This document shows, piece after piece, positions 29,117 through 39,080 of a stretch of DNA of 64,000 bases (position 1 is its first letter; every line of letters begins with the position of its first letter). Below the pieces are notes generated by a model that searched no databases, was not told where the DNA came from, and was given only the letters and a program-made list of their open reading frames with translations. Source of the stretch: Ophiostoma sp. CBS 140.51 (Eukaryota; Ascomycota; Sordariomycetes; Ophiostomatales; Ophiostomataceae). Location of the stretch: NCBI GenBank assembly GCA_029298735.1, contig JANSLP010000004.1:310001-374000 (forward strand), given 5' to 3'. Made by a program: the position numbers and the translations under genes.

Positions 29117-29764
29117 GGTTCTCAGTCCAAAGCCAAATCTAAATCTCGCCGGTGAAAAGGGGAAGAGAAGACAGAAGGAGAGAAAGGACTACGTTGTACA
29201 ATACTAGCAATGATGGAGGAAGCGGAAAAGAAGGTAGAGAACGATGGGCGACATTGAAGGTCGCGAGCACTGAATTGTTTTTGCTAGACCATGGCGTATG
29301 GCGCACGGGATTCTTTCCATCTTATTTTGCTCTATTATATACGTTACTACTTGCGTCATTAATGGATATTACTCTCAATCAATCTACCGTATACCCGCAG
29401 TGACGAATTAGTGAAACGGGCAGAATCGTAGAAAACATGGAGAAATGAGGACAACTGTGAAGAAGAAACTCTTAAATTCTAACTGAGTAAATAGGGAAAC
29501 GCCAGGCTGGACTCGGACTCGGAAATGCACCTTCCCTAAACAAAGAAACCCCGTTGCGGCAAGGGGCTGTGTTGCCAAATGCATGCGTCGCTCGCAAGGG
29601 GAAATGCACACAAAGAAAATCAAAAGTACAGGGTAGCAATAAATATATATGAAAGACATGTGGCCGCTAATAGACAAAAAAAGAGACAGACGAAAGCAGA
29701 AGATTAGGTGAAAATAAAAAGAAAAGTAGTAGGAAAGAAGAGAAGAATGTGAGCGACAGTCACC
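29117..29764. other. Convergent 3' region after SEC66
   Basis: 648 bp of AT-rich sequence between the stop codons of SEC66 and the Cys-rich gene. Frames of 80-90 codons are hydrophobic low-complexity and not credible. Nothing else recognised. Confidence 0.6.
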
Positions 29765-30448
29765 CTAATAGTGACCCGTCTTGCGGCGCATCATCTCGTC
29801 GCCGGCTGTGGCGGCGAGGCGTGCCCGCTGGGCATTCTCGACAATGTCCTCAACCGTGAGAGGTTTCTCCTCGGCCGCATTGTAGTAGCTGTCGTCGTAA
29901 TCGTCCGTAACTGTGTCGCCGTCCATATCGACGTCCATATCGGTGTCCGTCTCGACGACCGTAGGGGCACTGGAAGGAGTATCGCCTTCAGCAAAAATCT
30001 CGTCAATCTTGCGCAAGCTGCAGGGCATGCAGATACGCTCGTCGCCCCAGGACATTTTGCACTCTCCATGGCATGTCTGCTTAGTAGAGCGCTTAGGATG
30101 ACCACGACAGCTGTGCGTCGACCGCTGTGGCGTCTGGCATCCGCGCAGACCAATGAAGCGGCCAAACTTGCGGCGCTTGTCCTCCAGCGTCAGTCCGTTC
30201 CGCGGCCAGCTGACGGGGCATGGGTAGCACCCAGTATATTCCGAGGGCGTGCGCTGGTGGTAGTAGCTGGCCATGGCTTCGAGCTGGTCGTCGGTAAGCA
30301 GCCAGAACTGGAGAATGTTGCCTGGGAAGCTGGGGTGCGGCAGGAGGTTGTCGACATTGACGAGCCATTCGAGCTTCTGGGACATGTGCTGCAGCTTGGA
30401 CTCAAGGGCTGGGCGGCGGGCGATGCGGCGGGCAGCGAGAGAAGACAT
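29765..30448 (-). CDS. Cys-rich fungal protein of unknown function
   Basis: Single exon, 227 aa, from ATG 30448 (MSSLAARRIARRPAL...). Residues 20-70 are an ordinary folded-looking segment (LEWLVNVDNLLPHPSFPGNI; FWLLTDDQLEAMASYYHQRTP). Residues 72-155 hold ten cysteines with several histidines: CYPCP, then GLRGCQTPQRSTHSCRGHP, QTCHGECKMSWGDERIC and MPCSL. The spacing suggests one or two zinc-binding modules but matches no named finger that I can place. The tail (155-205) is very acidic (Asp/Met repeats), and the last 25 residues are basic and helical. No signal peptide. It could be a nuclear zinc protein; this is inference. Confidence 0.7.
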   Translation of the reverse strand: MSSLAARRIARRPALESKLQHMSQKLEWLVNVDNLLPHPSFPGNILQFWLLTDDQLEAMASYYHQRTPSEYTGCYPCPVSWPRNGLTLEDKRRKFGRFIGLRGCQTPQRSTHSCRGHPKRSTKQTCHGECKMSWGDERICMPCSLRKIDEIFAEGDTPSSAPTVVETDTDMDVDMDGDTVTDDYDDSYYNAAEEKPLTVEDIVENAQRARLAATAGDEMMRRKTGHY

Positions 30449-31156
30449 TGTGCTGTAGGAGAAGGAAGGGAGAAGGTGACTAGTCCTTTTTTTGCTTTCT
30501 GTATTCTGTTCTTGGAGGGAGATGATGGCGAGGATGAGCAGCTACCGTGTAGGGCAACTGGCAAGGAAAAGGCGAGAACTAGAATATGAGCGGTTGAGGA
30601 GGCTGCTTGTTGGTGGATGTTGGCATTGGAGAGATGAAGAAAGAGGATAGTTCGTGATGTGAGCAACTCGGGGGAAGGTCATCCTAAATACCAGGGACAC
30701 AACAAAAGAAACTGTCGAACAAAAGGGAGTATTTTGGCGGTCCCCGCAATAGCAATATCTGGACTTCTCGTCTGATGCAGTATCGTTTGTTTGTGCTCTG
30801 CGCGCTGCTTTGTCGTCGAGATAAAGACGAATAGGTGCAAGAAAAAGCTGCAGCCCGTTTTGGGCTGACCCTGCCCGGCGACAGCATGCGCCTCTTGTGC
30901 TGTTTGTTCTTCCCATAAAGAGGAATGAGAAGACACGAGAAAAGTCAAAGACAGCTCCTGCATCGGTTTCGAAACAATGGGTTGCTGATGGGACTGCTTT
31001 GAACATGTCCTTTTCTCATATTTCTCTGCTTTGTTTTCTTCCGAGGCGGTCGTCAAAGAAAATCAAGGTGCAGCAGAAAGAACTCTGTTCTTGCCGGCAA
31101 ACACAAAGGAAATCAAAGAAATCGAGTCCTATTGTTGTATTTCTCTCTCGAAACCC
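30449..31156. other. Upstream region of the Cys-rich gene / 3' flank of ORC3
   Basis: 708 bp without a convincing gene. The part nearest 30449 is the pyrimidine-rich leader (on the minus strand) of the Cys-rich gene. Minus-strand frames of up to 154 codons are Ser/Leu-rich leader artefacts. Confidence 0.55.
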
Positions 31157-34067
31157 TTACAACCACTTAATTTTGGTGACATGGTCGACCTTGCGTCGCG
31201 TCGGCTTGATGTAGCCCAACGTCTTCATCTCGGACAGACCCTGGTAGAACTGGACAAGGTGCCGCCGTTCTTGTGTGTCTTCTTCCGCCTCTTCGTCGCC
31301 CTCGGCTGCATTGTCACTATTGTTCTCTGCAGCTTCTTTGTCCTTGTTTCTGGCAGCATCGCCTTCTTTGTCGTCTCTGGGCCCGTTGCCGCTGTCTGAG
31401 ACGGCATTCTGGAATGCTTCCCACAAATCAGCCACGTTAATGAGGGGACCTGCGTCGAGATACAGCTGGTAGAGAATGGCTGTTGCAGGTAAGGTGGGCC
31501 GGATGCTGCCTTTATCTTCGTCATTGTCCTTCTTGCTCGACTTCTTCTTCTTCTTTGGAGGTGCTCCCGTCCCGGCACAGCACTCACATGCCAGGTAGTC
31601 GTGCGGCCGTGCAAGGGCGCGCTCGACGACCAAGCCGGGGCGTGGAATGAAGACATCGCGGTAGGGTGCCCGGGCATCGTACAGCCAGACTTCCTGCAGC
31701 CAGAGACGGCCTGCGGGAGACGGCGAGGGCGACGCCAGCGAAGACGGCGCTGCAGCAGCTCGGCTGACCGTTGCAGGCTCAACGTCAACAACGCCGGTGA
31801 CGGCAGCAACGGTAGCATCAACCAACTCCGAAAATGCCTCGTCCTCCTCTGTCAAAAGCATTGAGTCACGGCTCAGCTGCACCTTTTGGGCGACAACGGT
31901 TGTACGCAAGACCTTGCTCTGGGCTGTGTATTTGCTGCGCAGTTGAGGCGGCCCGCCACCGCCAGGGCTGGATGGACCGCTGCCCGCAGCCTTGAGCATC
32001 ATGATACGACTCCGGGCACGGTTGGCATAAGTAACCTCGAGCTTCTTCTGAAGCTCTTCGATCTGGTCGGCAATCTTGGTCAAGTTGGTAGACAAAGTCG
32101 TCCAATTTGTCTCGTAGGGATCAGTCCCCTCGGCCGGCTCGGCGATGTTTTCTGGTGGGGCCTCCAGCGCAAGTTCTGCATCGCCTGCCTGGACTGCTAG
32201 GACGAGTCGTCGGATCATAGCGATCAGCTCTACCGACGACATGCGACGGATGGCAGTGGTCATGGTGGCAGCCAACGATGTGTCGTCGTCTTCCAGCGTA
32301 AAGGCATCCTCGTTGGCGCCACGCTGGTCCTCCAGTGCTGTAATGTAAAGCTCCGTGAAGGACCGGCCAGGAAACATGCCACTGGCCGCAGCAAGCTGCA
32401 CTGAACGTGCTATCCGCTGGTTCCACCGGCGCTGGTACTGCAACTGGTTGGCGACGGCTGTCCGAAGGTATTGCTGGTCGTCTGGGGTATCGCCGAGGAG
32501 CTGCTTTGCTGCATCAATATCAACGTCGGCAACGAGAGCCTCGACATGCCTCCGGAATGAGGGTAGCTGGCGGACGGCTGTCAGGTAGTCTGCATTTTTG
32601 AGGAGGTTGTCTTGTGTTGTCGTATCGTCGCTGTCTCCAATATCTCGCAAGAAAACACTGAGAGGGTTGGCGTAAAAGTAGCACATGTAGGCGTACTGCT
32701 TGTGTTAGACGACGATCGGTTATCGGATAAAGGACGGCGGAAAACATACCTTCAAAGAGTTGACAAATACAGACACACCCGTCACTTGCTCATCCTGACG
32801 CTCGGCGAGGCTCCGCAGTAGTGATGGACCAATACGAAGCGGTACATCTGCGGCTGCTACTGCGCGGCGCACCAACCGATCAAGCACGGCCGACGAGGGC
32901 GCAACGTCAAACTGGGCTGCCGATAAACGGTGTGCAGCTTGCTTGGGTAACCGGGCCTGGAACAAGTCGACAGAGGTGGCCACACCAAACAGCAGGACAA
33001 ATGGGATACGGTCGAGCCACGAGTGCAGGAAGCTGAGCAGGTCAGCAAGCAGAGCGGCATCGAAAGCCTCGCTGTCCTCAAAGGCAACAACGATACGTGA
33101 TGTTGACTGATTAGTGATGGCGGCCGCAACGGCCTCGAGATCGTAGGCAAGGTACTTGTTGCCATTGTGGGCAACGACGTCGTCTTCGTCAGCCTCGCCG
33201 CCGTCAACACCGTTTCCAGAAGACGGACTTGATGCAATCTGGACGATCGTCTTGAGAGCAGCACGCAAGTTTGGTGCCTCGGCCGCACGAAGACGGACCA
33301 TGCGGCGAACACACCGGTCCTTGTCTTTGGTCGCCTTTTCGCTGTTGATGGTCTTCTCACTTTCTGTGAACGAAGAAGAAAGCTGTCGGAACAGAAGCAT
33401 GTCTGTCGTCGCGGCCGGTCCGAGAATAACAAACGCAGCCAGGAGTTTGGTTCTATCTTGTTAGGCATACGCTTGTAACAGTACCTCAGACAGTTAACAG
33501 GACTTACTGGATAGGCTTCTCAACAAAGTCCATGACGGCACTCAACGTTGCTTGATTAGAGCGTTGCAAGACAGTCTATACTGTTAGATGGGAAACAAAG
33601 ATATGATTTGGACTTGACCGTGACATACCTGGATCCGGTCATCGAGTTTGGTCCACAGCGAGTTGAACAGCTGCTTTCGTCGTGCAATGGCTTCGGGTGC
33701 TTCCCGGCCTTGGAGTAATGGCGGGAAGGCCGCCAAAGCATTGTTCTCCTCGCCATGCTCCTCGTGGCCGTCGTCCTGGGCATCGTCACCGTCGGCCTTG
33801 GACTTGCCCTTGGCTGTCCGCCGCTTCTTGGACTTGGGCGTCCGGTCATTCGTCCGGCCATGCTTGCGACTCTTGCGCGATGCCGACGGTGACGTTGTTG
33901 CGCCTCCATTCACGCTATTGTTGGCCTCATCGTCCTCATCATCGGACGGATTGAAAATGTAGGCGACCTGAGATGTTAGCAGGGTTCTTTTGTAGGAGGA
34001 TGCATGGGCGCTGATTTACCTTGTGGACAATACTTGTCTCTGCTTCGTCTCCCACAGGGGCAGCCAT
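31157..34067 (-). CDS. ORC3: Origin recognition complex subunit 3
   Basis: Subunit of the six-part ORC that marks replication origins and loads MCM. Five exons: 34067-34020, 33967-33629, 33575-33508, 33452-32750, 32695-31157; all introns GT-AG with CTAAC/TTAAC branch points; about 898 aa. After a basic Lys/Arg/Ser region (30-80), the AAA+-like domain contains IQTKLLAAFVILGPAATTDM, FLHSWLDRIPFVLLFGVATS and VDLFQARLPKQAAHRLSAAQ, the family's best conserved stretch. The winged-helix and insert regions follow, with LPSFRRHVEAL near 440. Like other ORC3 proteins it lacks Walker A. Two further low-complexity inserts (Lys-rich near 750, Asp/Glu-rich near 840) are present. Confidence 0.93.
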
Positions 34068-35242
34068 TGTGAATATTTGTGAAATGGATGATTGAGATTC
34101 TGAAGTCTCATGTGAGAGATGTCGTTGTCGATTGTCAAGAAGTACCTCCGTAAGGAGTAAACAGCTGTTGTGAAGAGGGTCACGTGGCTGTACCCACCCC
34201 TGAAAGCTGTTTTCTCGCCAAAAAGCGCGTCGCGCGTCGAGGAAAGAGCTTTAAGAAAAGTGGGCCCCCACGGCAGGTAGGAGCACCTCAAACTAGCTAT
34301 TGGAAGGAAAGAACGACCACTGTTATCAACTCTACAGAACAGCGAGTTCACGATTATACAACTTCATTTAATTATTCCGTGCATTATGAGCTTCTACTAA
34401 AAAAGTAATTATTTTGCCCATTCATTGTAACTGGATTAGGCTATAGAGATTCCAGCTCAAGAATCAGTAGCTATTTTCATCTCACATTTGGGCATCAAGA
34501 AGCCATCTACCATAGCCATCAACATAGTAAGGAGATAGCTTTGTCCAGATAAGCTCCGGTCCTCACTGTGATCTCATCGCGGGTCTCTGATCATTGCGGT
34601 ATATATATAATGTAAAGATATATTTGTTTTGCTTTTTCGATCTTATAACATCTCGTTGTCTCAGCTCGTCGTTCCCCTCAAACATGACGGAAAGTGAACG
34701 ACAGCTGAGCAATGGACAATTCTATCCACTCCGCCTTTTTTTGCATCAGGGACCCTTCAACCCGGCCGACGAAACAAAAATATAGGACCCAATCCATCCC
34801 AATAAACATGACAAAAGAACAAAGAAGACAACGAACACACAAAAAGAGTGCACAAACAAAGGTGGTGGACCAAAGACCACACGGAAACAAAAAGAGCAAA
34901 TGTCAAGAACCAAAAAGACGACGATCCGATAGTAGATACTAGAGTAAGAGGGAAAAAAAGAGATATAAAAATGAATTGGCAACAAGAGACAAAACTCAAG
35001 AAAGACGGCACCAAGCGTAACACACGACGTGCAAAAATAAGTAACAAAACCTTACCAGAATACCAAAATAAAAACATACAAAACAAGCATCAAGAACAGT
35101 GGTGGCATAAACTATAAGGAAAATCGGAACAAAAGAGAAAATGTGGCGACGACGACCGCGATCGTGTTTGTGCCCGTACGGTCGCGGTTTTGGACAAGTC
35201 GAACAGATCATTGGCTGACCGATAGCAAACCGGTGGCACACA
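34068..35242. other. ORC3 promoter and 3' flank of the PWWP gene
   Basis: 1.17 kb. The ORC3 side has CACGTG at 34181-34186 and a tandem GCGCGTC pair at 34225-34238. The rest is AT-rich. Frames near 34600-35120 are Lys/Arg- or Phe/Val-rich composition artefacts. Confidence 0.55.
34225..34238. promoter_or_regulatory. Tandem GCGCGTC (MCB-like) upstream of ORC3
   Basis: GCGCGTC repeated exactly twice; on the ORC3 strand this reads GACGCGCGACGCGC, two ACGCG cores 7 bp apart, about 158-171 bp before the ORC3 ATG. ACGCG(N) is the MBF core that drives G1/S genes in yeasts. Confidence 0.45.
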
Positions 35243-36940
35243 CTATGCTGATGCCTCAACAGCAGCAGGCTAGAATATAAGTTAGCAGGCTGAAAGCAAA
35301 AATAACTGACGCATTTCGAGTGTTCAACTCACCTCCTCCTTGGGCTTGTCGCCGTCGGCGGGTTCTGAGCCGGCCTTGTCGCTCTTCTCCTCCTTCTTCT
35401 CGTCGTCCTTCTTGACACCGTTGGACTTGGCCTCGCCATTGCCGTTAGTCGTGGCGGTGCCGTTAGCAGCAGCCGGGGCGGCGGCATCGGCGGCAGGCTC
35501 GGCTGCCAGCAGCTTGTTCCACTTTTCGAGCAGGGTCTGGGACCGCGGCTTGAACTTGAACTCGTCCTCGCGCGGGATGGTGGCGATCTTGAGAATGGCC
35601 TTGAGCACCTTGTTGATCTTGGTCTCGCGGATCACGCCCACCTCCAGATCGGGGAAACCTTCAAGCTTCGTCAAATAATCGGACACGGTCTTCATTTCCT
35701 CTTCCTTGGGCTCCTGGTCGCGCGTCAGGAGACCCTTCTGGATCTTGTGCCGCAAGAACAACACCTCCTTGGCCTTGCGCTTGCGCTTCTCCTCCGGGTC
35801 GAGCTCGGGCTCGGCGACTGCGGCCACCTCCTTGGACGACTTGCCGACGGCCGAGGCCTTGGAGGTCTGCTTCGCCTTGTTGGACGATGACGGCGTGCCG
35901 TTGCTCTTGGGCGTCCCCGACGAGGTAATCTTGATCTTGGGCTTCTTCACCGAGTCGGACCGCTGCGGCGTCCGGGCGTCCTCCTCGGCCTTGCGCTTCT
36001 TGCTGCTCTTCTTGGACGCGGTCGTGGGCTGCTCGTCGTCGTCCTCGGGCACGTCGAGCATGTCGACGTCCTCCTTGGCGGCCTTCTTGGACTTCTTGGG
36101 CGTCAATGCGGCGAGACGCTTGGCCTCGGCGGCCTGGCGCTTGGCCTCCTCAGCCTCTTCGCGCTCCTCCTGGAACTGGCGCAGCAGATCCTTGAAGTAG
36201 CTCAGCGGGTTGCTCTCGGCGGCGAGCTGATGGGCCTTCTGGAGGTCCTTGCGCATCTTGTCGTTGATGGACGCTAGGGTCTTTTCAGGGTCGAGGTCGA
36301 TCATGTCGGTGTTGGGCACCCAGCCGCTGGGGGAGAGAGTTAGTCACAGCCAATCGAAAATCGAAAATCGAAAAACGGTGGTCTATCGACAACCGTCGTC
36401 GCGCACTTACAATTCATTTGTGTAGAGGTACATGACCGGGAATGTGCGGTCATGGGCACGCTTGCCGCCATCAGCATAGTCCTCGCGGTAGGTGCCGTCA
36501 GCTCGGGCGGCTGTCACAGGGCGCGTCTTGATCAGCGACTCCGGTAGCATCTCCTCGTCGCAGATGACGGCGGGCCACGCCGGGTAGCCCTTGAGCTTGA
36601 CAAAGTAGTGGTCACCGGGCTTCGCGTCCAGGTGGACTATCCGAGCCTTGGAGCCCTTGCGGTTCAGCTTCTGACCGACCGACTTGCGACGCGCCAATGA
36701 TGTGGGCGCCTTTGCGGGCTTGGACGGCGTGGCGGCCTCATCTGCTGCCGGCGCGTCCTCTTTGTCCTCGCCCTTCTCATCCTCCTTCTCTTCCTTGTCC
36801 TCCTTCTTCTCGGCATCATCGGCACGCGTTTTGGCATCCTCCTTCACGTCGCCGGCCTCCTTCGCAGGGGCAGCAGCAGCATCCTTGACCTCAGCTGCCG
36901 GCGAAGCCGGGGCCTTGTCTTCCTTTGCGGCTTCGGCCAT
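35243..36940 (-). CDS. PWWP-domain chromatin protein (Pdp3/Ioc4/LEDGF-like)
   Basis: Exons 36940-36411, 36326-35333 and 35269-35243; 516 aa. The last intron (GTGAGT at 35332, CTAAC, TTCTAG at 35270) swaps an immediate stop for EPAAVEASA; without it the protein ends at 35324. The ATG at 36940 starts MAEAAKEDKAP; an in-frame ATG at 37117 would add 59 leader-like residues. An acidic Ala/Glu/Lys head (1-75) precedes the PWWP domain at about 100-195 (GDHYFVKLKGYPAWPAVICD). A Lys-rich linker follows, and then a helical bundle near 400-460 (TKINKVLKAILKIATIPRED), resembling the TFIIS-N/LEDGF type. PWWP binds methylated histone H3 (K36) nucleosomes in relatives. Exact ortholog is uncertain. Confidence 0.85.
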
Positions 36941-37833
36941 TGCGCTGTCGGTGGTGTGTGTCTGGTCGGGTGATGCCTTTGGTGGCTGGGATTTGTTTTG
37001 GTCTTGGTCTTCAGTAGTCTTTGGTGATGCTACTAGAGCTGGAGCGCGCGATTGCGAAAAACGCAATTGATGGTTAGCGATGGTCGATTCGTCGCAATGG
37101 GTACAAGCACGCAACAAAAATAAATTGCGATGGTAATGATGGTGTTGATGGAAGGCAAGTTCCAGGAAAGAGGTTGTTGGGGAAGCGTGGTTGTGTATTT
37201 TTTTGTGGCTGCGTTGCCTTTTCGCGTGACGTGGGGAAAAGGAAATGCGCGCGTGCTAAGAGGAAGGGAAGGGAGAGGAGAGAGAGGGAAGGAAGGAAAG
37301 AGAAAGACAGAAACGGGAAAGAGAGAAACAGGGCGTGGAAAGAGTGCAAGTTTAGTAGGGGGTAATAGAAGGCAGAAGGAGCGAACAAGGCGCGCCAGTC
37401 AGAGCACTTCCAGGAAGGGGGTGTGCTCTTGCTGCTGCTGGCAGAGTGGAGAACAGAAGCAATTGGATGGGGAAGGAGCGACAAGGCAGAGAAAAAGAAC
37501 GTGAGGGAGAGACAGAGCGAGACAAGAGGAGACAACGCGAAGGAGAAGAAAGAGCGAGCGAGGACACGGGAAAAAGGACAGGCGGGATTGCGATTGAGTG
37601 GAGCACAGCCGCCCAGCCAAAAGAGCGAAAAGAGCAGCAAGAAAAACAAAGAAGGCAGGAACGACCAGGGGGTGAGAAGGAAGGCGCTCGGCGGTAGTGG
37701 TGGTGTGGGTTGCTCCTGCTTGCTGGCGGCGCGCGAACACTCACTCACATGCAGGGTGGTATTATTTTTAAATGCAAATAAAATAGAGAAAATCGCAACA
37801 TGGGCAAGAACAGCAAGTACGCAGCTTGTCCAA
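36941..37833. other. Long pyrimidine-rich leader region of the PWWP gene
   Basis: 893 bp; the minus strand is a near-continuous C/T tract from about 37750 to 37260, as in long fungal 5' leaders. A 263-codon minus-strand frame (37074-37865) is a Leu/Ser/Phe/Pro artefact of this tract. Confidence 0.55.
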
Positions 37834-38082
37834 TCAAGCAATACCTTTGTTGGAAGGGTCCTCAACAGAGGAAGGTGCAGCAGTCTTGTCAGAGCTCACC
37901 GGCGCAGGAAGGTCAATATCATCGGCGACCAGCACATTGAGTTTCTCTGGTTTTTTGGCCGTTTCGGTCTTTTCGGTCGGATCGTCAACGGCTTTCTCAA
38001 CGGTTGGGATGACCTTTTCGGATTCGTTGTTCGTCGCTGAAGCTTGAGTCAGCTGATCAGGTACGGTGGCGGAGTCGGCCAT
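37834..38082 (-). CDS. Small acidic protein, unknown
   Basis: ATG 38082 in GTCGCTATGG context gives 82 aa, soluble and rich in Glu, Asp, Lys, Thr and Ser (MADSATVPDQLTQASATNNE...; VLVADDIDLPAPVSSDKTAA). A frame from 38184 adds 34 residues but looks like leader. There is no domain, no Cys and no membrane segment. It may continue by splicing, since the frame ends at an AAAG|GTATTG position. CCAATCA at 38792-38798 is a possible promoter element. Could be a real intrinsically disordered protein or a fragment. Confidence 0.4.
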   Translation of the reverse strand: MADSATVPDQLTQASATNNESEKVIPTVEKAVDDPTEKTETAKKPEKLNVLVADDIDLPAPVSSDKTAAPSSVEDPSNKGIA

Positions 38083-39080
38083 AGCGACAGGAATGTGCAG
38101 TTGGTCGCGAAGCGGAATACAAAGGGAAGGAGCAGTCGTAGTGCTTTCGGCTGGATCGCGGCAGACACTCAATATGTCTCCCAAGTTGCTGAGACAAATG
38201 GGGATACCGTCGTGTATTTGTCGACGCTTTTCGATTTGGCCGTTAAGGGAGATCGGACTCTGTAATGGCCGTCTAAGAGCTCAGATGCTCACCGCAATGT
38301 GGATGTAATGGGAGGGGGCAGTTCGAAGGACATCAATGGGAGCTCTGGAGAGACAATTGGTGATGAGATGGGACAATGCGGTCGATGTTCGATGGAGATG
38401 CAATGATTGCACCGATGAGAGATGACAAAACGACAAAATGCATCAAGGTGTGTGCGAATGCAAATAAAGGGGATCCCTACTTTTTTGCCGCCTCCAAGTC
38501 ACGTTATTTCTACGGCGATGACGGCTGCACGGCATACGGGGGTTTGGGTTGGTTGCTCCTTCCCTCGCCCTTCTCGGTTCGTTCTTGCTCGCTGCTGACT
38601 TGCCCGTTGCGGAGAGGGGGTGGATGGATCGACCACAAAAACAAGCAGGCGCGATCGGGGGGAACTTGGCCTGCCGGGTCTTCCACCTCATTCTCTCTTA
38701 CTCTCTTTGTCGTTGGTTTTCTAGGGAGGAAGGTTGTCTACCGCCCTGTTTCTCCGGATTGGTCCGTGCGTAGCCAACTATACAGCTCCATCCAATCAGA
38801 GCGCGGCGCATTAGAAGCAAGTCTGAAGGGCGCATTTCTTCGAGCCTCACGACGTCGCCAGCCACCTCAATTTTCTTGGGGGAGAAGCCATTGCGCAAAG
38901 CCAGATATGTCGGAAGCTGGATCGCTTATGTGTTGGGATGCCAATAAAGCGATATTACAGAAAACCAATAAATTATAACAGATAATAGCCATATACAAAA
39001 CAAAAACTCCGTAATATACACCGCCTCGAAAAACGCAATCATAAATCCCTTCTGTAGCTTTTGTAGCCGCTGTCCACCCT
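38083..39080. other. Upstream of the small acidic gene / 3' flank of BRR2
   Basis: 998 bp with CCAATCA at 38792-38798. Open frames are in mutually shifted phases and show no conserved features. AT-rich near BRR2 stop. Confidence 0.5.

Noticed and set aside
34684..35117. Small + strand ORFs in the ORC3/PWWP gap
   Set aside because: Lys/Arg/Gln-rich runs reflect A-rich composition. The best of them (33 codons from 34684) has no supporting signal.
37074..37865. 263-codon minus-strand ORF
   Set aside because: Leu/Ser/Phe/Pro low complexity from a pyrimidine-rich leader. No conserved features.
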